Below the pieces are notes generated by a model. That model was not told the DNA's origin. It saw only the letters and a list, made by a program, of their open reading frames with translations, and searched no databases. Source: an uncultured Oscillospiraceae bacterium (lineage in GTDB: Bacteria; Bacillota; Clostridia; Oscillospirales; Acutalibacteraceae). From it: a stretch of 64,000 nucleotides of DNA. A program made the position numbers and the translations under genes. The stretch spans positions 36,874 to 100,873 of the forward strand of contig CATXDC010000010.1 of assembly GCA_958366985.1 (NCBI GenBank), written 5' to 3'. Of this stretch, positions 51,670 through 60,528 are shown piece by piece; position 1 is the stretch's first letter, and the number at the start of each line of letters is the position of its first letter.

Positions 51670-52685
51670 GCACAACATTATTGGGAATTATTGCGGCTCT
51701 CGGAGCATTTACAGTGACAACTGTACTGGGATTTTTTATGATTCCATGGCTGAGAAAGCTTAAATTCGGGCAGACTATTCTTGATATAGGTCCCAAGTGG
51801 CACAAGAAAAAACAGGGTATTCCCACTATGGGCGGTATTATGTTTATAATCGGTGTAACGGTTTCTTTTGTAGCCGTATATGTTACCGATTATCTTACAG
51901 GCAAAAAGATTTTCCCCGACGGTATGGCAACTGCCGACTATGATAAAATGCGTCTTTGGGGCGGCCTTGCAATGGCTCTTCTCTTTGCCTTTATCGGCTT
52001 TATGGATGACTATATCAAAGTTGTCAAAAAGAGAAACCTTGGTCTTACAATTAAGCAGAAGACATTTATGCAGCTTCTTGTTGCAGTGGCTTACACAACA
52101 GTTCTCTACTACTCAGGTTCTGCGGTAACATACATCCCCTTTATCGGCAAAGTAGACATGGGCTGGTTCTTCTGGATTTTTGCAATCTGCGTTGTTTACG
52201 GCGCAATCAATGCCGTTAACTTTACCGACGGACTTGACGGACTTTGCTCAAGCGTAACCCTTACTGCGGCAGTTTCCTTTATTGTAATGGCGGCTATTCT
52301 TAAGTTTACAGGAATGAGCATTCTTGCCGCTGCTCTTGCAGGAGGATGTGCAGGCTTCCTCGTCTGGAACCATTATCCCGCAAAGGTTATTATGGGAGAT
52401 ACGGGCTCCATGTTCCTGGGCGGACTTGTAGTAGCCCTTGCATTTGGCATTAACTGTCCTGTAATTCTTATTCCTGTCGGAATTATTTACATTATCGAAG
52501 CTCTTTCAGATGTTATTCAGATCACTTATTTCAAGGCAACTCACGGAAAGCGAATTTTCAAAATGGCTCCTATACATCATCACTTTGAGATGTCAGGCTG
52601 GAGCGAAGTGAAAATCGTATCCGTTTTCACAACCATTAACCTTATAGGTGCAGTAATTGGTATTCTCTGCGTTTGGTTTGGTTGA
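51666..52685 (+). CDS. mraY: Phospho-N-acetylmuramoyl-pentapeptide transferase
   Basis: MraY makes lipid I on undecaprenyl phosphate. About ten membrane helices carry the family motifs FIGFMDDYIKVVKKRNLGL, NFTDGLDGL and HHHFEMSGWSE. The start is ATG 51666, overlapping the murF stop by 4 bp; GTG 51654 overlaps its own ribosome site. The protein is 339 residues. murD, usually next, is absent. Confidence 0.96.
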   Translation: MSTTLLGIIAALGAFTVTTVLGFFMIPWLRKLKFGQTILDIGPKWHKKKQGIPTMGGIMFIIGVTVSFVAVYVTDYLTGKKIFPDGMATADYDKMRLWGGLAMALLFAFIGFMDDYIKVVKKRNLGLTIKQKTFMQLLVAVAYTTVLYYSGSAVTYIPFIGKVDMGWFFWIFAICVVYGAINAVNFTDGLDGLCSSVTLTAAVSFIVMAAILKFTGMSILAAALAGGCAGFLVWNHYPAKVIMGDTGSMFLGGLVVALAFGINCPVILIPVGIIYIIEALSDVIQITYFKATHGKRIFKMAPIHHHFEMSGWSEVKIVSVFTTINLIGAVIGILCVWFG

Positions 52686-52707
52686 TAATTTTTAAGGAGA
52701 GGCGACT

Positions 52708-53889
52708 ATGGCGGAAAAAATTAAAGGCTCAGTCAAAAAAGGGAAAAGCGGTCTCGGACTGTTCAATACCGGCGCTGTTGACCTGTATTTCTTAATACTT
52801 GTTCTGATTTTGCTGGCGGTGGGTCTTGTTATGCTTTTTTCCGCAAGCTATCCTTACGCTTACTATCATGACGGAGACAGCCTTTTCTATTTCAAAAAGC
52901 AGCTGATGTTTGCCGTAACAGGCATAGTCATAATGATGTTTGTCTCAAAGATAAAATACGGCTGGTTTAAGGTGCTTACTTATCCGCTGCTTGCTCTTAC
53001 AATTGTTTTGCTTGTGGTGGTTCTCTTTCTTCCTTCTCTTCCTGATACACCGGATTTCAAACGTTGGATTTACATTCCGGGTATGGCAGGTTCCCCGACC
53101 TTTCAGCCCTCTGAGCTTGCAAAAATAGCCCTTGTTATGTTCTGTGCGGTGAAGATGGAGCAGAACCATAAAAAGCTTGCGGAAAAGCCCTTTGCGTTCT
53201 GGCCTTATGCTCTCGTTACACTTATTCTTGCGGGACTCATCTATCTTGAAAACCACGTTTCAGGTACAGTGCTTATTCTCATGATAGGCGTTGTTATGAT
53301 GTATCTTGGCGGCACAAAAAGATATTGGTTTGTTATCGGAATAGTTGCCGTTGTGGCAGTTGTTGCCCTTGTCATTTTAAAACCGGATATTCTTCCGGAA
53401 CACGCTCAGGGAAGAATTACACTTTGGCTTGATAAAACAGCAGAGCCTACAGAGGGCCGCTGGCAGACTAACCAGTCACTTTATGCTATTTCATCGGGTG
53501 GACTTTTCGGCGTCGGTCTCGGACAGTCAAAGCAAAAGCATCTGTACGTTTCCGAGCCTCAGAACGACTTTATTTTCTCAATCGTATGTGAGGAACTTGG
53601 ACTTTTCGGAGCATGTATAATAATTATCCTTTTTGTTCTTTTAATTGCACGAGGCGTTGCAATTGCTCTTAAAGCGAAGGACAGATTCGGTTCACTGCTT
53701 GTTCTGGGTGTTGTTTTCCATATAGGAATGCAGGTAGCCCTCAATATTGGCGTTGTCACCGATTTCCTGCCCAATACCGGTATTTCACTTCCGTTTTTCA
53801 GTTATGGAGGTACGGCTCTTTGGGTACTTTTGGCGGAGCTCGGAATGGTTCTGTCGGTGTCACGATCGTCCAGCATTAAAAAAGTTTAA
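52708..53889 (+). CDS. ftsW: SEDS-family peptidoglycan polymerase (FtsW/RodA/SpoVE)
   Basis: It polymerises glycan strands from lipid II together with the class B PBP. The 393-residue protein has about ten helices, with LVMLFSASYPYA near the start, GSPTFQPSELAK, the NDFIFS catalytic-loop region and the C-terminal PFFSYGGTALW. The gene order points to the divisome FtsW role. AAGGAGAGG precedes ATG 52708. Confidence 0.94.
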   Translation: MAEKIKGSVKKGKSGLGLFNTGAVDLYFLILVLILLAVGLVMLFSASYPYAYYHDGDSLFYFKKQLMFAVTGIVIMMFVSKIKYGWFKVLTYPLLALTIVLLVVVLFLPSLPDTPDFKRWIYIPGMAGSPTFQPSELAKIALVMFCAVKMEQNHKKLAEKPFAFWPYALVTLILAGLIYLENHVSGTVLILMIGVVMMYLGGTKRYWFVIGIVAVVAVVALVILKPDILPEHAQGRITLWLDKTAEPTEGRWQTNQSLYAISSGGLFGVGLGQSKQKHLYVSEPQNDFIFSIVCEELGLFGACIIIILFVLLIARGVAIALKAKDRFGSLLVLGVVFHIGMQVALNIGVVTDFLPNTGISLPFFSYGGTALWVLLAELGMVLSVSRSSSIKKV

Positions 53890-53909
53890 AATAAAGGCAG
53901 GTAGTTAAT

Positions 53910-55031
53910 ATGAAGATTTTGTTTGCAACAGGCGGTACGGGAGGACATATAAATCCCGCTCTTGCAGCCGCCGGTGAAATAAAAAAGCAGTTTCCAGATG
54001 CTGACATTCTCTTTGTAGGCACAAAGGAAAAAATGGAAGCACGTCTTGTACCTGCTGCGGGATATGCTTTTGAAACCATTGAGATAAGCGGCTTTCAGCG
54101 CAAGCTTACCCCTGAGAATATAAAGCGAAATTTAGGCACAGTGGCAAAGCTTTTCAAATCTTCTTCGCAGGCGAAAAAGATTATTGAAAAATTTAAGCCC
54201 GATGTAGTTGTAGGTTTCGGCGGATATGTAAGCGGACCGGTTCTGAGAATGGCATCTAAAATGGGTATTCCAATAGCCATTCATGAGCAGAATGCTTTCC
54301 CCGGAAAGACCAATAAAATTCTTGCAAAGCGTGCTGATAAGGTTATGCTTACTGTTCCCGAAGCTGAAAAATATCTCGAAAGCAAAAATCCCTGTATAGT
54401 AACAGGCCTTCCTGTAAGGGGAGAAATACTCAGTGCAAACCGTGATGAAGCAAGGTTCAGAATGAATCTTGACGATGATAAGCCTCTTGTTCTTTCAATG
54501 GGAGGAAGTCTCGGTGCAAAAGCTATCAATGAAGCTGTTGCAGGCATGATTGCAAAGCGCATTTCAAAGCGTGACTGCAAATATCTTCACGCCATGGGTC
54601 AGTACGGACTTTGGATGCCCGATGCTCTGCGTGCCCTTGGTGTTGACTGCGACAAAGACCCCGATGTAGAAATCAGGGAATATATAAACGATATGGATGT
54701 TTGCCTTGCAGCAGCTGATCTTGTAATATGCCGTGCAGGCGCAAGTTCCCTCAGTGAGCTTGAAGCTCTCGGAAAACCGGCAATACTTATTCCGTCACCC
54801 AATGTTGCGGAAAATCATCAGTATCACAACGCAATGGCTCTTGTAAATAAGGGAGCCGCAGTGATAATTGAAGAAAAAGACCTTACTCCCGACAGCCTTT
54901 CACAAAAGGTAGACGAGCTTCTTGCAAACAGGGAAGCTTTAAAGGATATCGGAGAAAGGGCAAAGGCTCTTTCAATTGCCGATGCAAATGAGAGAATCTG
55001 CGAGGTTATCACCTCTCTTGTAAAGAAATAA
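53910..55031 (+). CDS. murG: UDP-GlcNAc:lipid I N-acetylglucosaminyltransferase
   Basis: MurG converts lipid I to lipid II on the inner face of the membrane. The 373-residue GT-B enzyme has GGTGGHINPAL, HEQNAFPGKTNK and GGSLGAKAIN, and the donor site SRAGASSLSELEALG type (here CRAGASSLSELEALGKP). GCAGGTAG precedes ATG 53910. It lies between the FtsW-like gene and murA. Confidence 0.96.
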   Translation: MKILFATGGTGGHINPALAAAGEIKKQFPDADILFVGTKEKMEARLVPAAGYAFETIEISGFQRKLTPENIKRNLGTVAKLFKSSSQAKKIIEKFKPDVVVGFGGYVSGPVLRMASKMGIPIAIHEQNAFPGKTNKILAKRADKVMLTVPEAEKYLESKNPCIVTGLPVRGEILSANRDEARFRMNLDDDKPLVLSMGGSLGAKAINEAVAGMIAKRISKRDCKYLHAMGQYGLWMPDALRALGVDCDKDPDVEIREYINDMDVCLAAADLVICRAGASSLSELEALGKPAILIPSPNVAENHQYHNAMALVNKGAAVIIEEKDLTPDSLSQKVDELLANREALKDIGERAKALSIADANERICEVITSLVKK

Positions 55032-55111
55032 ACCTGTTTTTCACACAGTCGAGACATACCGCATAGTATAAAATCGGCAGAAAGTTTCGGTATGAAAGGG
55101 TGTGTGAGAGC

Positions 55112-56422
55112 TTGAATGATTTAATAGAAGTCACAGGCGGAAAACGTCTGTGTGGCGAAATATCGGTTCAGGGGGCGAAAAACAGCGTTTTGCCTGTTCT
55201 TGCCGCCTGTTATCTTGCAAACGGACAGTGCGCCGTACATAACTGTCCTATGCTCACCGATGTGGACGCCGCTGTAAAAATTCTCCGTTATCTCGGCTGC
55301 AAAACAAGCCGACAGGGACATACAGTGTATGTTGATGCGGAAAACGCATACGGTTATGAGATTTCAGATGAGCTTATGCACGAAATGCGTTCCTCGGTAG
55401 TTTTTCTCGGAGCCATTCTTGCAAAGACCGGAAAGGCGGAGCTTTCCGCTCCCGGCGGATGCGATATCGGTCTTAGACCCATTGACTTGCATATTTCGGC
55501 AATGGAGAAATTCGGCGCAAAAATCAGAGAGGAACACGGACGCCTCTATTTTGACTGTCCGGAAGGACTTAAAGGCACAGAAATAGTTTTATCTTTTCCA
55601 AGCGTCGGCGCTACGGAAAATATAATGCTTGCCGCAGTTACGGCAAAGGGAAATACTTCCATAGTCAATGCGGCCTGTGAACCGGAAATAAGCGATCTTG
55701 CGGATTTTCTAAACCGCTGCGGAGCAAAAATTCACGGTGCAGGCAGCAATGCAGTTTATATTGAGGGAGTAGAAAAGCTCAGTGCCTGTGAGCACAGAGT
55801 GATACCCGACCGCATAGCCGCCGCCACATATATGTGCGCTGCCGCTGTGACAAAGGGTCATATTGTACTTAAAGACATTATTCCAGCCCATATAGGAGCG
55901 GTGATTTCAGTACTCAGCGAAAGCGGATGTGATATTGCAATAAGAAATCACAGTATTTCCGTTTCCGCTCCTCCGCTTCTTAAAAAAATGGGAACTGTCC
56001 GCACAATGCCGTATCCGGGTTTTCCAACGGATGCCCAGGCTCCGGTTATGGCAGTGGCTTCCCTTTGCAGCGGAACAACCGTATTTACTGAAAACATTTT
56101 TGAAAACCGATACAGACATGTGAGTGAGCTCTGCCGTCTGGGTGCAAATATCAAGGTTGAGGGCAGAGTAGCGGTTACAGAGGGAGTAAAGGCTCTGTCA
56201 GGAGCTAATGTTACGGCTCCCGATTTAAGAGGCGGCTCTGCTCTCGTTATAGCGGGACTGGGAGCCGTAGGTACAACTAAAATTGACGGTATACATCATA
56301 TAGACAGAGGATACGAAAACATAACGGAAAATCTTCGTCTGTTAGGAGCAGATATAAAAAGGATAAGGGATTATGAAGAAAGCGAAAGTGAATTCAAAGA
56401 GAACATCTCCTCAGGAACCTAA
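55112..56422 (+). CDS. murA: UDP-N-acetylglucosamine 1-carboxyvinyltransferase
   Basis: MurA starts peptidoglycan synthesis by adding enolpyruvate to UDP-GlcNAc, and is the fosfomycin target. The Cys form of the active site is present (Cys117 in PGGCDIGLRPI), so it should be sensitive; Lys23 lies in GAKNSVLP. TTG 55112 is preferred, 10 nt after GGGTG; GTG 55100 lies within that site. The protein is 436 residues. Its 3' end overlaps ftsQ by 50 bp. Confidence 0.94.
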   Translation: MNDLIEVTGGKRLCGEISVQGAKNSVLPVLAACYLANGQCAVHNCPMLTDVDAAVKILRYLGCKTSRQGHTVYVDAENAYGYEISDELMHEMRSSVVFLGAILAKTGKAELSAPGGCDIGLRPIDLHISAMEKFGAKIREEHGRLYFDCPEGLKGTEIVLSFPSVGATENIMLAAVTAKGNTSIVNAACEPEISDLADFLNRCGAKIHGAGSNAVYIEGVEKLSACEHRVIPDRIAAATYMCAAAVTKGHIVLKDIIPAHIGAVISVLSESGCDIAIRNHSISVSAPPLLKKMGTVRTMPYPGFPTDAQAPVMAVASLCSGTTVFTENIFENRYRHVSELCRLGANIKVEGRVAVTEGVKALSGANVTAPDLRGGSALVIAGLGAVGTTKIDGIHHIDRGYENITENLRLLGADIKRIRDYEESESEFKENISSGT

Positions 56423-57212
56423 GTCCAGAGATGAAAGACGCCGTGAGTATGCAATGGCAAAGCGGAGAAAGAACCGCATTAAACGCATACTTACAGGACT
56501 GTTTTTTTTCATTTTTCTTGCAGCGGTTGCAGTGACTCTCTGCTTTACGGTATTTTTTAAAGTTACAGTGATAACCGTAGAGGGTGAAACTCAGTATTCC
56601 GCCGAAGAGATTATAAAAAGCTCTGCCATAAAGCAGGGAGAAAGTCTTTTCGGTTTTTCCGCTCAGGAGGTTTCTTCTTCCATTACCCAGTCTCTTCCCT
56701 ATATCGGAAAGGCTACGGTAAAGCGCAGCATACCGGATACGGTGACAATTGTTGTTGAAAGCGCTGAGCCCTCCTGTGCAATGAAGACGGATACAGGATA
56801 TATTCTCCTCGATAAAGATCAGAAGGTTCTCGAAAAGACAGATAAAATTGACTCTTCAATTCCCGTAATTGCTCTTTCAGGAGTTGAAAAAGCCGATGTA
56901 GGTTTTCCAATTAAGCTTAAAGATACTCAGGTTATGAGCAGCTTTTCTCTTGTGGTCAGTTCCGCAGAAAAAGCAGGGCTTAATGTAACTTCTTATGATT
57001 TAAGTGACTCATCGAATATAAAAATTATATGTGAAAACGGTGAGGTTACTTTGAAGCTCGGAAAGGTGTCGGCAGATACAATAGACAGAAAACTTCTTCT
57101 TGCAAGCGAAGCGATTAAAAAGGAGAAAGAAAACGGAAATTCCGTAAAAGGAACATTCGATTTAACATACGACGGAAAAGCATATTTTTCGCCTGAAAAT
57201 GCGGATGGTTAA
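56373..57212 (+). CDS. ftsQ: Cell division protein FtsQ/DivIB
   Basis: FtsQ is a bitopic divisome protein. The 279-residue protein has a very basic cytoplasmic tail (residues 1-43), one helix (about 44-65), a POTRA domain (VITVEGETQYSAEEIIKSS, abridged) and a beta domain ending acidic. It overlaps murA by 50 bp, with ATG 56373 behind GGATAAGGG. It is the last gene before the ftsZ promoter region. Confidence 0.88.
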   Translation: MKKAKVNSKRTSPQEPKSRDERRREYAMAKRRKNRIKRILTGLFFFIFLAAVAVTLCFTVFFKVTVITVEGETQYSAEEIIKSSAIKQGESLFGFSAQEVSSSITQSLPYIGKATVKRSIPDTVTIVVESAEPSCAMKTDTGYILLDKDQKVLEKTDKIDSSIPVIALSGVEKADVGFPIKLKDTQVMSSFSLVVSSAEKAGLNVTSYDLSDSSNIKIICENGEVTLKLGKVSADTIDRKLLLASEAIKKEKENGNSVKGTFDLTYDGKAYFSPENADG

Positions 57213-57303
57213 AATGATTTATTGGATAAACAACCAAAAAAAATACTAAAAAATATAATATTTCTAATTACAGATGATTGTATTTTTATCGTAGGCATGG
57301 TAG

Positions 57304-57327
57304 TATAATATGGTAAATTTGTATAAT
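57304..57327 (+). promoter_or_regulatory. Candidate -10 elements upstream of ftsZ
   Basis: Two TATAAT boxes (57304-57309 and 57322-57327) lie in the AT-rich 166-bp gap before ftsZ. The -35 regions are poor, so ftsZ may have its own weak or regulated promoter. Confidence 0.35.
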
Positions 57328-57378
57328 TGTCTAAATTAGATAAAAATAGTTAATTCATCAACGGCGGGAGGAAGTTAA

Positions 57379-58500
57379 ATGTCATTTCAGATTGATAACG
57401 ATTTCGACAGTGTAGTTCAGATAAAAGTAATCGGCGTCGGTGGCGGCGGCGGTAATGCTATAAATAGGATGATCAGAGCTCAGATTCAGGGCGTTGAATT
57501 TATTTCGGTTAATACAGATAAGCAGGCTCTTCTTCATTCACAGGCAACTCATAAAATTCAGATAGGTGAAAAAATCACCAAGGGACAGGGCGCAGGTGCA
57601 AAGCCTGAGGTTGGCCAGCGTTCCGCTGAAGAGAGCAGAGAGGCTATTACAGATGCTCTTAAGGGCACTGATATGGTCTTTATCACTGCCGGTATGGGCG
57701 GCGGCACAGGAACAGGTGCTGCTCCTGTAATCGCTTCAATTGCAAGAGAAATGGGAATACTCACTGTCGGTATTGTTACAAAGCCTTTCGCCTTTGAGGG
57801 TAAACGCCGTATGGCTCAGGCTGAAGAGGGTATTGCAAATCTCGCCGAGCAGGTAGACAGCCTTATAATAATCCCCAATGAACGTCTTAAGTATGTTTCA
57901 GAGGAAAAAATTACATTTGCCAACGCTTTCGAAGCAGCTGACAATGTACTTCTTCAGGGTGTCCAGAGCGTTTCAGAGCTCATTAAGGTTCCCGGATACA
58001 TCAACCTTGACTTTGCCGATGTTACTGCCGTTATGCAGAATGCAGGCCACGCTCATATGGGTGTTGGTAAAGCCAGCGGTAAGGATAAGGCAGAACAGGC
58101 TGCAAAGCTTGCTATTTCCAGTCCGCTTCTTGAAACCACAATCAATGGTGCAAAGGGTATTATTATTAGCATTAAGTCCTCTGCCGATATCGGTCTTGAT
58201 GAGGTCGAGACAGCTTGCGGAATTATCACAGACGCAACCAACGAGGATTCAAATGTTATCTTCGGTGTTTCCTTTGACGAGGCTCTCGATGATGAGATGA
58301 TTATCACTGTTATCGCTACAAGCTTCGGCGATGCAGCAGAGAGAAATGCAGATGTTTCTTCTTCTGATCCCAAGAGTGAAGAGAAGCCTGTCTATGCAGC
58401 TGAGGAGAAAAAGACTTACGAAGATTTCAGCAGCTCCAAGAAGAGTTCAGATGATGAAGATTGGTTTTCATCAGACATCGAGAAATTCTTTAAAAAGTAA
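57379..58500 (+). CDS. ftsZ: Cell division protein FtsZ
   Basis: FtsZ polymerises into the Z-ring using GTP. The 373-residue tubulin-like GTPase has GVGGGGGNAINRM, the signature GGGTGTGAAP (about 107-116), and the T7-like NADFADV region (NLDFADV). The C-terminal linker is acidic and the extreme tail is DIEKFFKK rather than the usual DIPxFLR-type anchor peptide. No ftsA precedes it. GGGAGGA precedes ATG 57379. Confidence 0.97.
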   Translation: MSFQIDNDFDSVVQIKVIGVGGGGGNAINRMIRAQIQGVEFISVNTDKQALLHSQATHKIQIGEKITKGQGAGAKPEVGQRSAEESREAITDALKGTDMVFITAGMGGGTGTGAAPVIASIAREMGILTVGIVTKPFAFEGKRRMAQAEEGIANLAEQVDSLIIIPNERLKYVSEEKITFANAFEAADNVLLQGVQSVSELIKVPGYINLDFADVTAVMQNAGHAHMGVGKASGKDKAEQAAKLAISSPLLETTINGAKGIIISIKSSADIGLDEVETACGIITDATNEDSNVIFGVSFDEALDDEMIITVIATSFGDAAERNADVSSSDPKSEEKPVYAAEEKKTYEDFSSSKKSSDDEDWFSSDIEKFFKK

Positions 58501-58533
58501 TTCTCAGCCTAATTTTCATTATTAAATAAATTT

Positions 58534-58567
58534 AAGCCGATACTTTAAAAGTATCGGCTTTTGTTTT
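58534..58567. terminator. Terminator of ftsZ, bidirectional
   Basis: AAGCCGATACTT pairs with AAGTATCGGCTT around a 3-nt loop, followed by TTT. On the minus strand it follows the small interrupted gene directly. Confidence 0.9.
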
Positions 58568-58842
58568 TATAAGTCGTCTGCATCCTGTTCGGGAATTTCA
58601 AATGGATTCATTGGAACGCCTGTATAGCTGCCGAAAGGATCTGCCGGATTCATTGTGTTTCCGACATTAAATATGGCAGCAGCGTTTCAATACTGAGGAT
58701 TGTTATGGCTTTTATTTTTAACGCTTCTGTTCTGAGGATCGTTGGTGTTCTGCTTTTCGGGCATGCTCTTTACGTTCTGCATATCGGGTACGTTTTTGTT
58801 GTTCTGGGGCTGATTATTGCGTTTTTTGTTATTGTTTTTCAT
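58567..58842 (-). pseudogene. Small Asn-rich gene with an in-frame TGA (broken or recoded)
   Basis: From ATG 58842, 10 nt after a GGAGG site, a 51-residue Asn/Gln/Lys-rich frame ends at TGA (58687-58689). The same frame continues open for 39 more codons with plausible composition and a tidy acidic end (PFGSYTGVPMNPFEIP, then EQDADDL) to TAA at 58567, next to a terminator. The continuation looks like a real coding end, so either a point mutation (for example TGG to TGA), TGA read-through, or a sequence error is present. The function is unknown, and I recognise no family with certainty. Confidence 0.6.
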
Positions 58843-59026
58843 TTTTTAAACGCCTCCTTCGCTTTTATTATTTGTGAACATAATGATGATATTCAAAAAA
58901 GATAAAAGCAAAAAATGAGCATAAAGGCAATTACAGGAATAATTTTGTTTCATTTTTTTAAAATAATGATATAATTGTCCTTATAAATTATGTTGAATTT
59001 TTAAAATTACGAAAGGTCAGTTTTGT

Positions 59027-60412
59027 ATGATGTTTGAAAAATCGGAAAATCAGCCTCTTTATATTCAGCTTTATGAGTACTATAAACGCAGAATCATAAA
59101 CGGAGAAATCAAAAGCGGAACAAGACTTCCGTCCATAAGAAAATGTGCGGCGGAGCTTGAAATGAGCAAAACCACCGTTGAAACGGCATATTTTCAGCTG
59201 GCGGCGGAAGGATATGTAACTCCAAAAGCTAACAGCGGATTTTATATATCGGATTTAAGCAGCTTTACGCAAAGTATAGCCTCAGCGGACAGAAAAACAG
59301 CTTTTGCCGATTTTTCAAATTCAAATAATGGCAGGGCATATGAAATAAAGTATGATTTTGCATCCTCCAGCGTTGACAGAGAGAGCTTTGACTTTGCTCT
59401 GTGGCGCAGATATATGAAAAGCGCATTGCGTGACGATGAAAGACTCCTTTCCTACGGTGAACCCCAGGGAGAGTACGATTTGCGTGAGGCGATTGGCGAA
59501 TACGCTGCCAAAAGCCGTGATACAGTGTGTACTCCCGAACAGGTGGTAATCGGTTCCGGCGTACAGAGTCTTTTATATATTCTCTGTGCCGCAATGGGGG
59601 AAAGGGGAAGCAATGCGGCTTTTTCCGGCTTCTATTTTGAAAAGGGAGAAACGGTTTTCCGTGATATGGGCTATAATGTTTTCACTTATCCCGGCAGAGC
59701 AGATGTTTCGGAATTTTCGAGAGATAATATTTCAGTAGTATATGTTTCCCCGTCAGGTTTTAATGAAAGAGGAGAGGTGCTCCCGGTACATGACAGATTA
59801 AAGCTCATTGAATATGCAGGGGAAAATGATGCCCTGATTGTCGAAGATGATTATGACAGTGAGTTCAGATATTACGGCCGCCCTGTGCCGTCTTTACAGG
59901 GACTTGATGCAGGCAGAAATGTTGTATATCTCGGAACCTTTTCAAAGCTTCTTATTCCGTCGCTGCGTGTAAGCTTTATGATATTACCGACTTCCATTAT
60001 GCCGAAGTACGAAAAAATCAAAAACAGCTATTCCCAGACAGCCTCAAAAGCGGAGCAGATAGCTCTGGGACGCTTTATCCGTGACGGACATCTGAGCAGT
60101 CAGATAAGAAAGGTCAGAAAGCTATATATGAATAAAAGCCGAAAGCTGTGCGGTGATGCAGAAAGGATTTTCGGTGAAAAAGCAAAGTGTGAAGTGAGCG
60201 AAGGCGGTTTTCTTATAAGGCTGGATGTTAAGAGTGATAGAAATTGCGAAAAGCTTAAAGCAATGGCAGCCGAAAAGGGCGTGGCATTGCGTGCAGTGAC
60301 CGAAAACGGAGAAAAGGATATTAAAAGCGCAGTACTTTCCTGTTCTCCCATGCCTTCAGAAATGTTTGAGGAAGCTCTGAAAAAGCTTTATGATGCATGG
60401 TTCGGCAAATAA
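59027..60412 (+). CDS. MocR-family regulator (GntR domain fused to aminotransferase-like domain)
   Basis: The 461-residue protein has an N-terminal winged helix (residues 10-75: YEYYKRRIINGEIKSGTRLPS and KTTVETAYFQLAAEGYV) joined to a class I aminotransferase fold. The PLP lysine is expected in LGTFSKLLIPSLR. Such proteins (PdxR, GabR, TauR) sense PLP or amino compounds. PdxR-type control of B6 genes is possible, and a pyridoxamine kinase lies far off at 4486, but no target is adjacent. GAAAGG precedes ATG 59027. Confidence 0.92.
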   Translation: MMFEKSENQPLYIQLYEYYKRRIINGEIKSGTRLPSIRKCAAELEMSKTTVETAYFQLAAEGYVTPKANSGFYISDLSSFTQSIASADRKTAFADFSNSNNGRAYEIKYDFASSSVDRESFDFALWRRYMKSALRDDERLLSYGEPQGEYDLREAIGEYAAKSRDTVCTPEQVVIGSGVQSLLYILCAAMGERGSNAAFSGFYFEKGETVFRDMGYNVFTYPGRADVSEFSRDNISVVYVSPSGFNERGEVLPVHDRLKLIEYAGENDALIVEDDYDSEFRYYGRPVPSLQGLDAGRNVVYLGTFSKLLIPSLRVSFMILPTSIMPKYEKIKNSYSQTASKAEQIALGRFIRDGHLSSQIRKVRKLYMNKSRKLCGDAERIFGEKAKCEVSEGGFLIRLDVKSDRNCEKLKAMAAEKGVALRAVTENGEKDIKSAVLSCSPMPSEMFEEALKKLYDAWFGK

Positions 60413-60448
60413 TACGGAAAGAAACACCATAATTCAGCAAATTGTTAA

Positions 60449-60478
60449 TTGACTTAATATGCGTGGGTGTATTATACT
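60449..60478 (+). promoter_or_regulatory. Promoter of the beta-mannosidase gene
   Basis: TTGACT (60449-60454), 18-bp spacer, TATACT (60473-60478), about 50 bp before the gene. Confidence 0.55.
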
Positions 60479-60528
60479 TTACCCTGTAAACATATTTCCT
60501 TTTAGAAATTAATGAAAAGAGGCGGCTT

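Noticed and set aside
58705..58905. Plus-strand open frame of 66 codons
   Set aside because: It is antisense to the Asn-rich minus-strand gene that has a ribosome site; its hydrophobic translation is a by-product of Asn/Lys codons read backwards.
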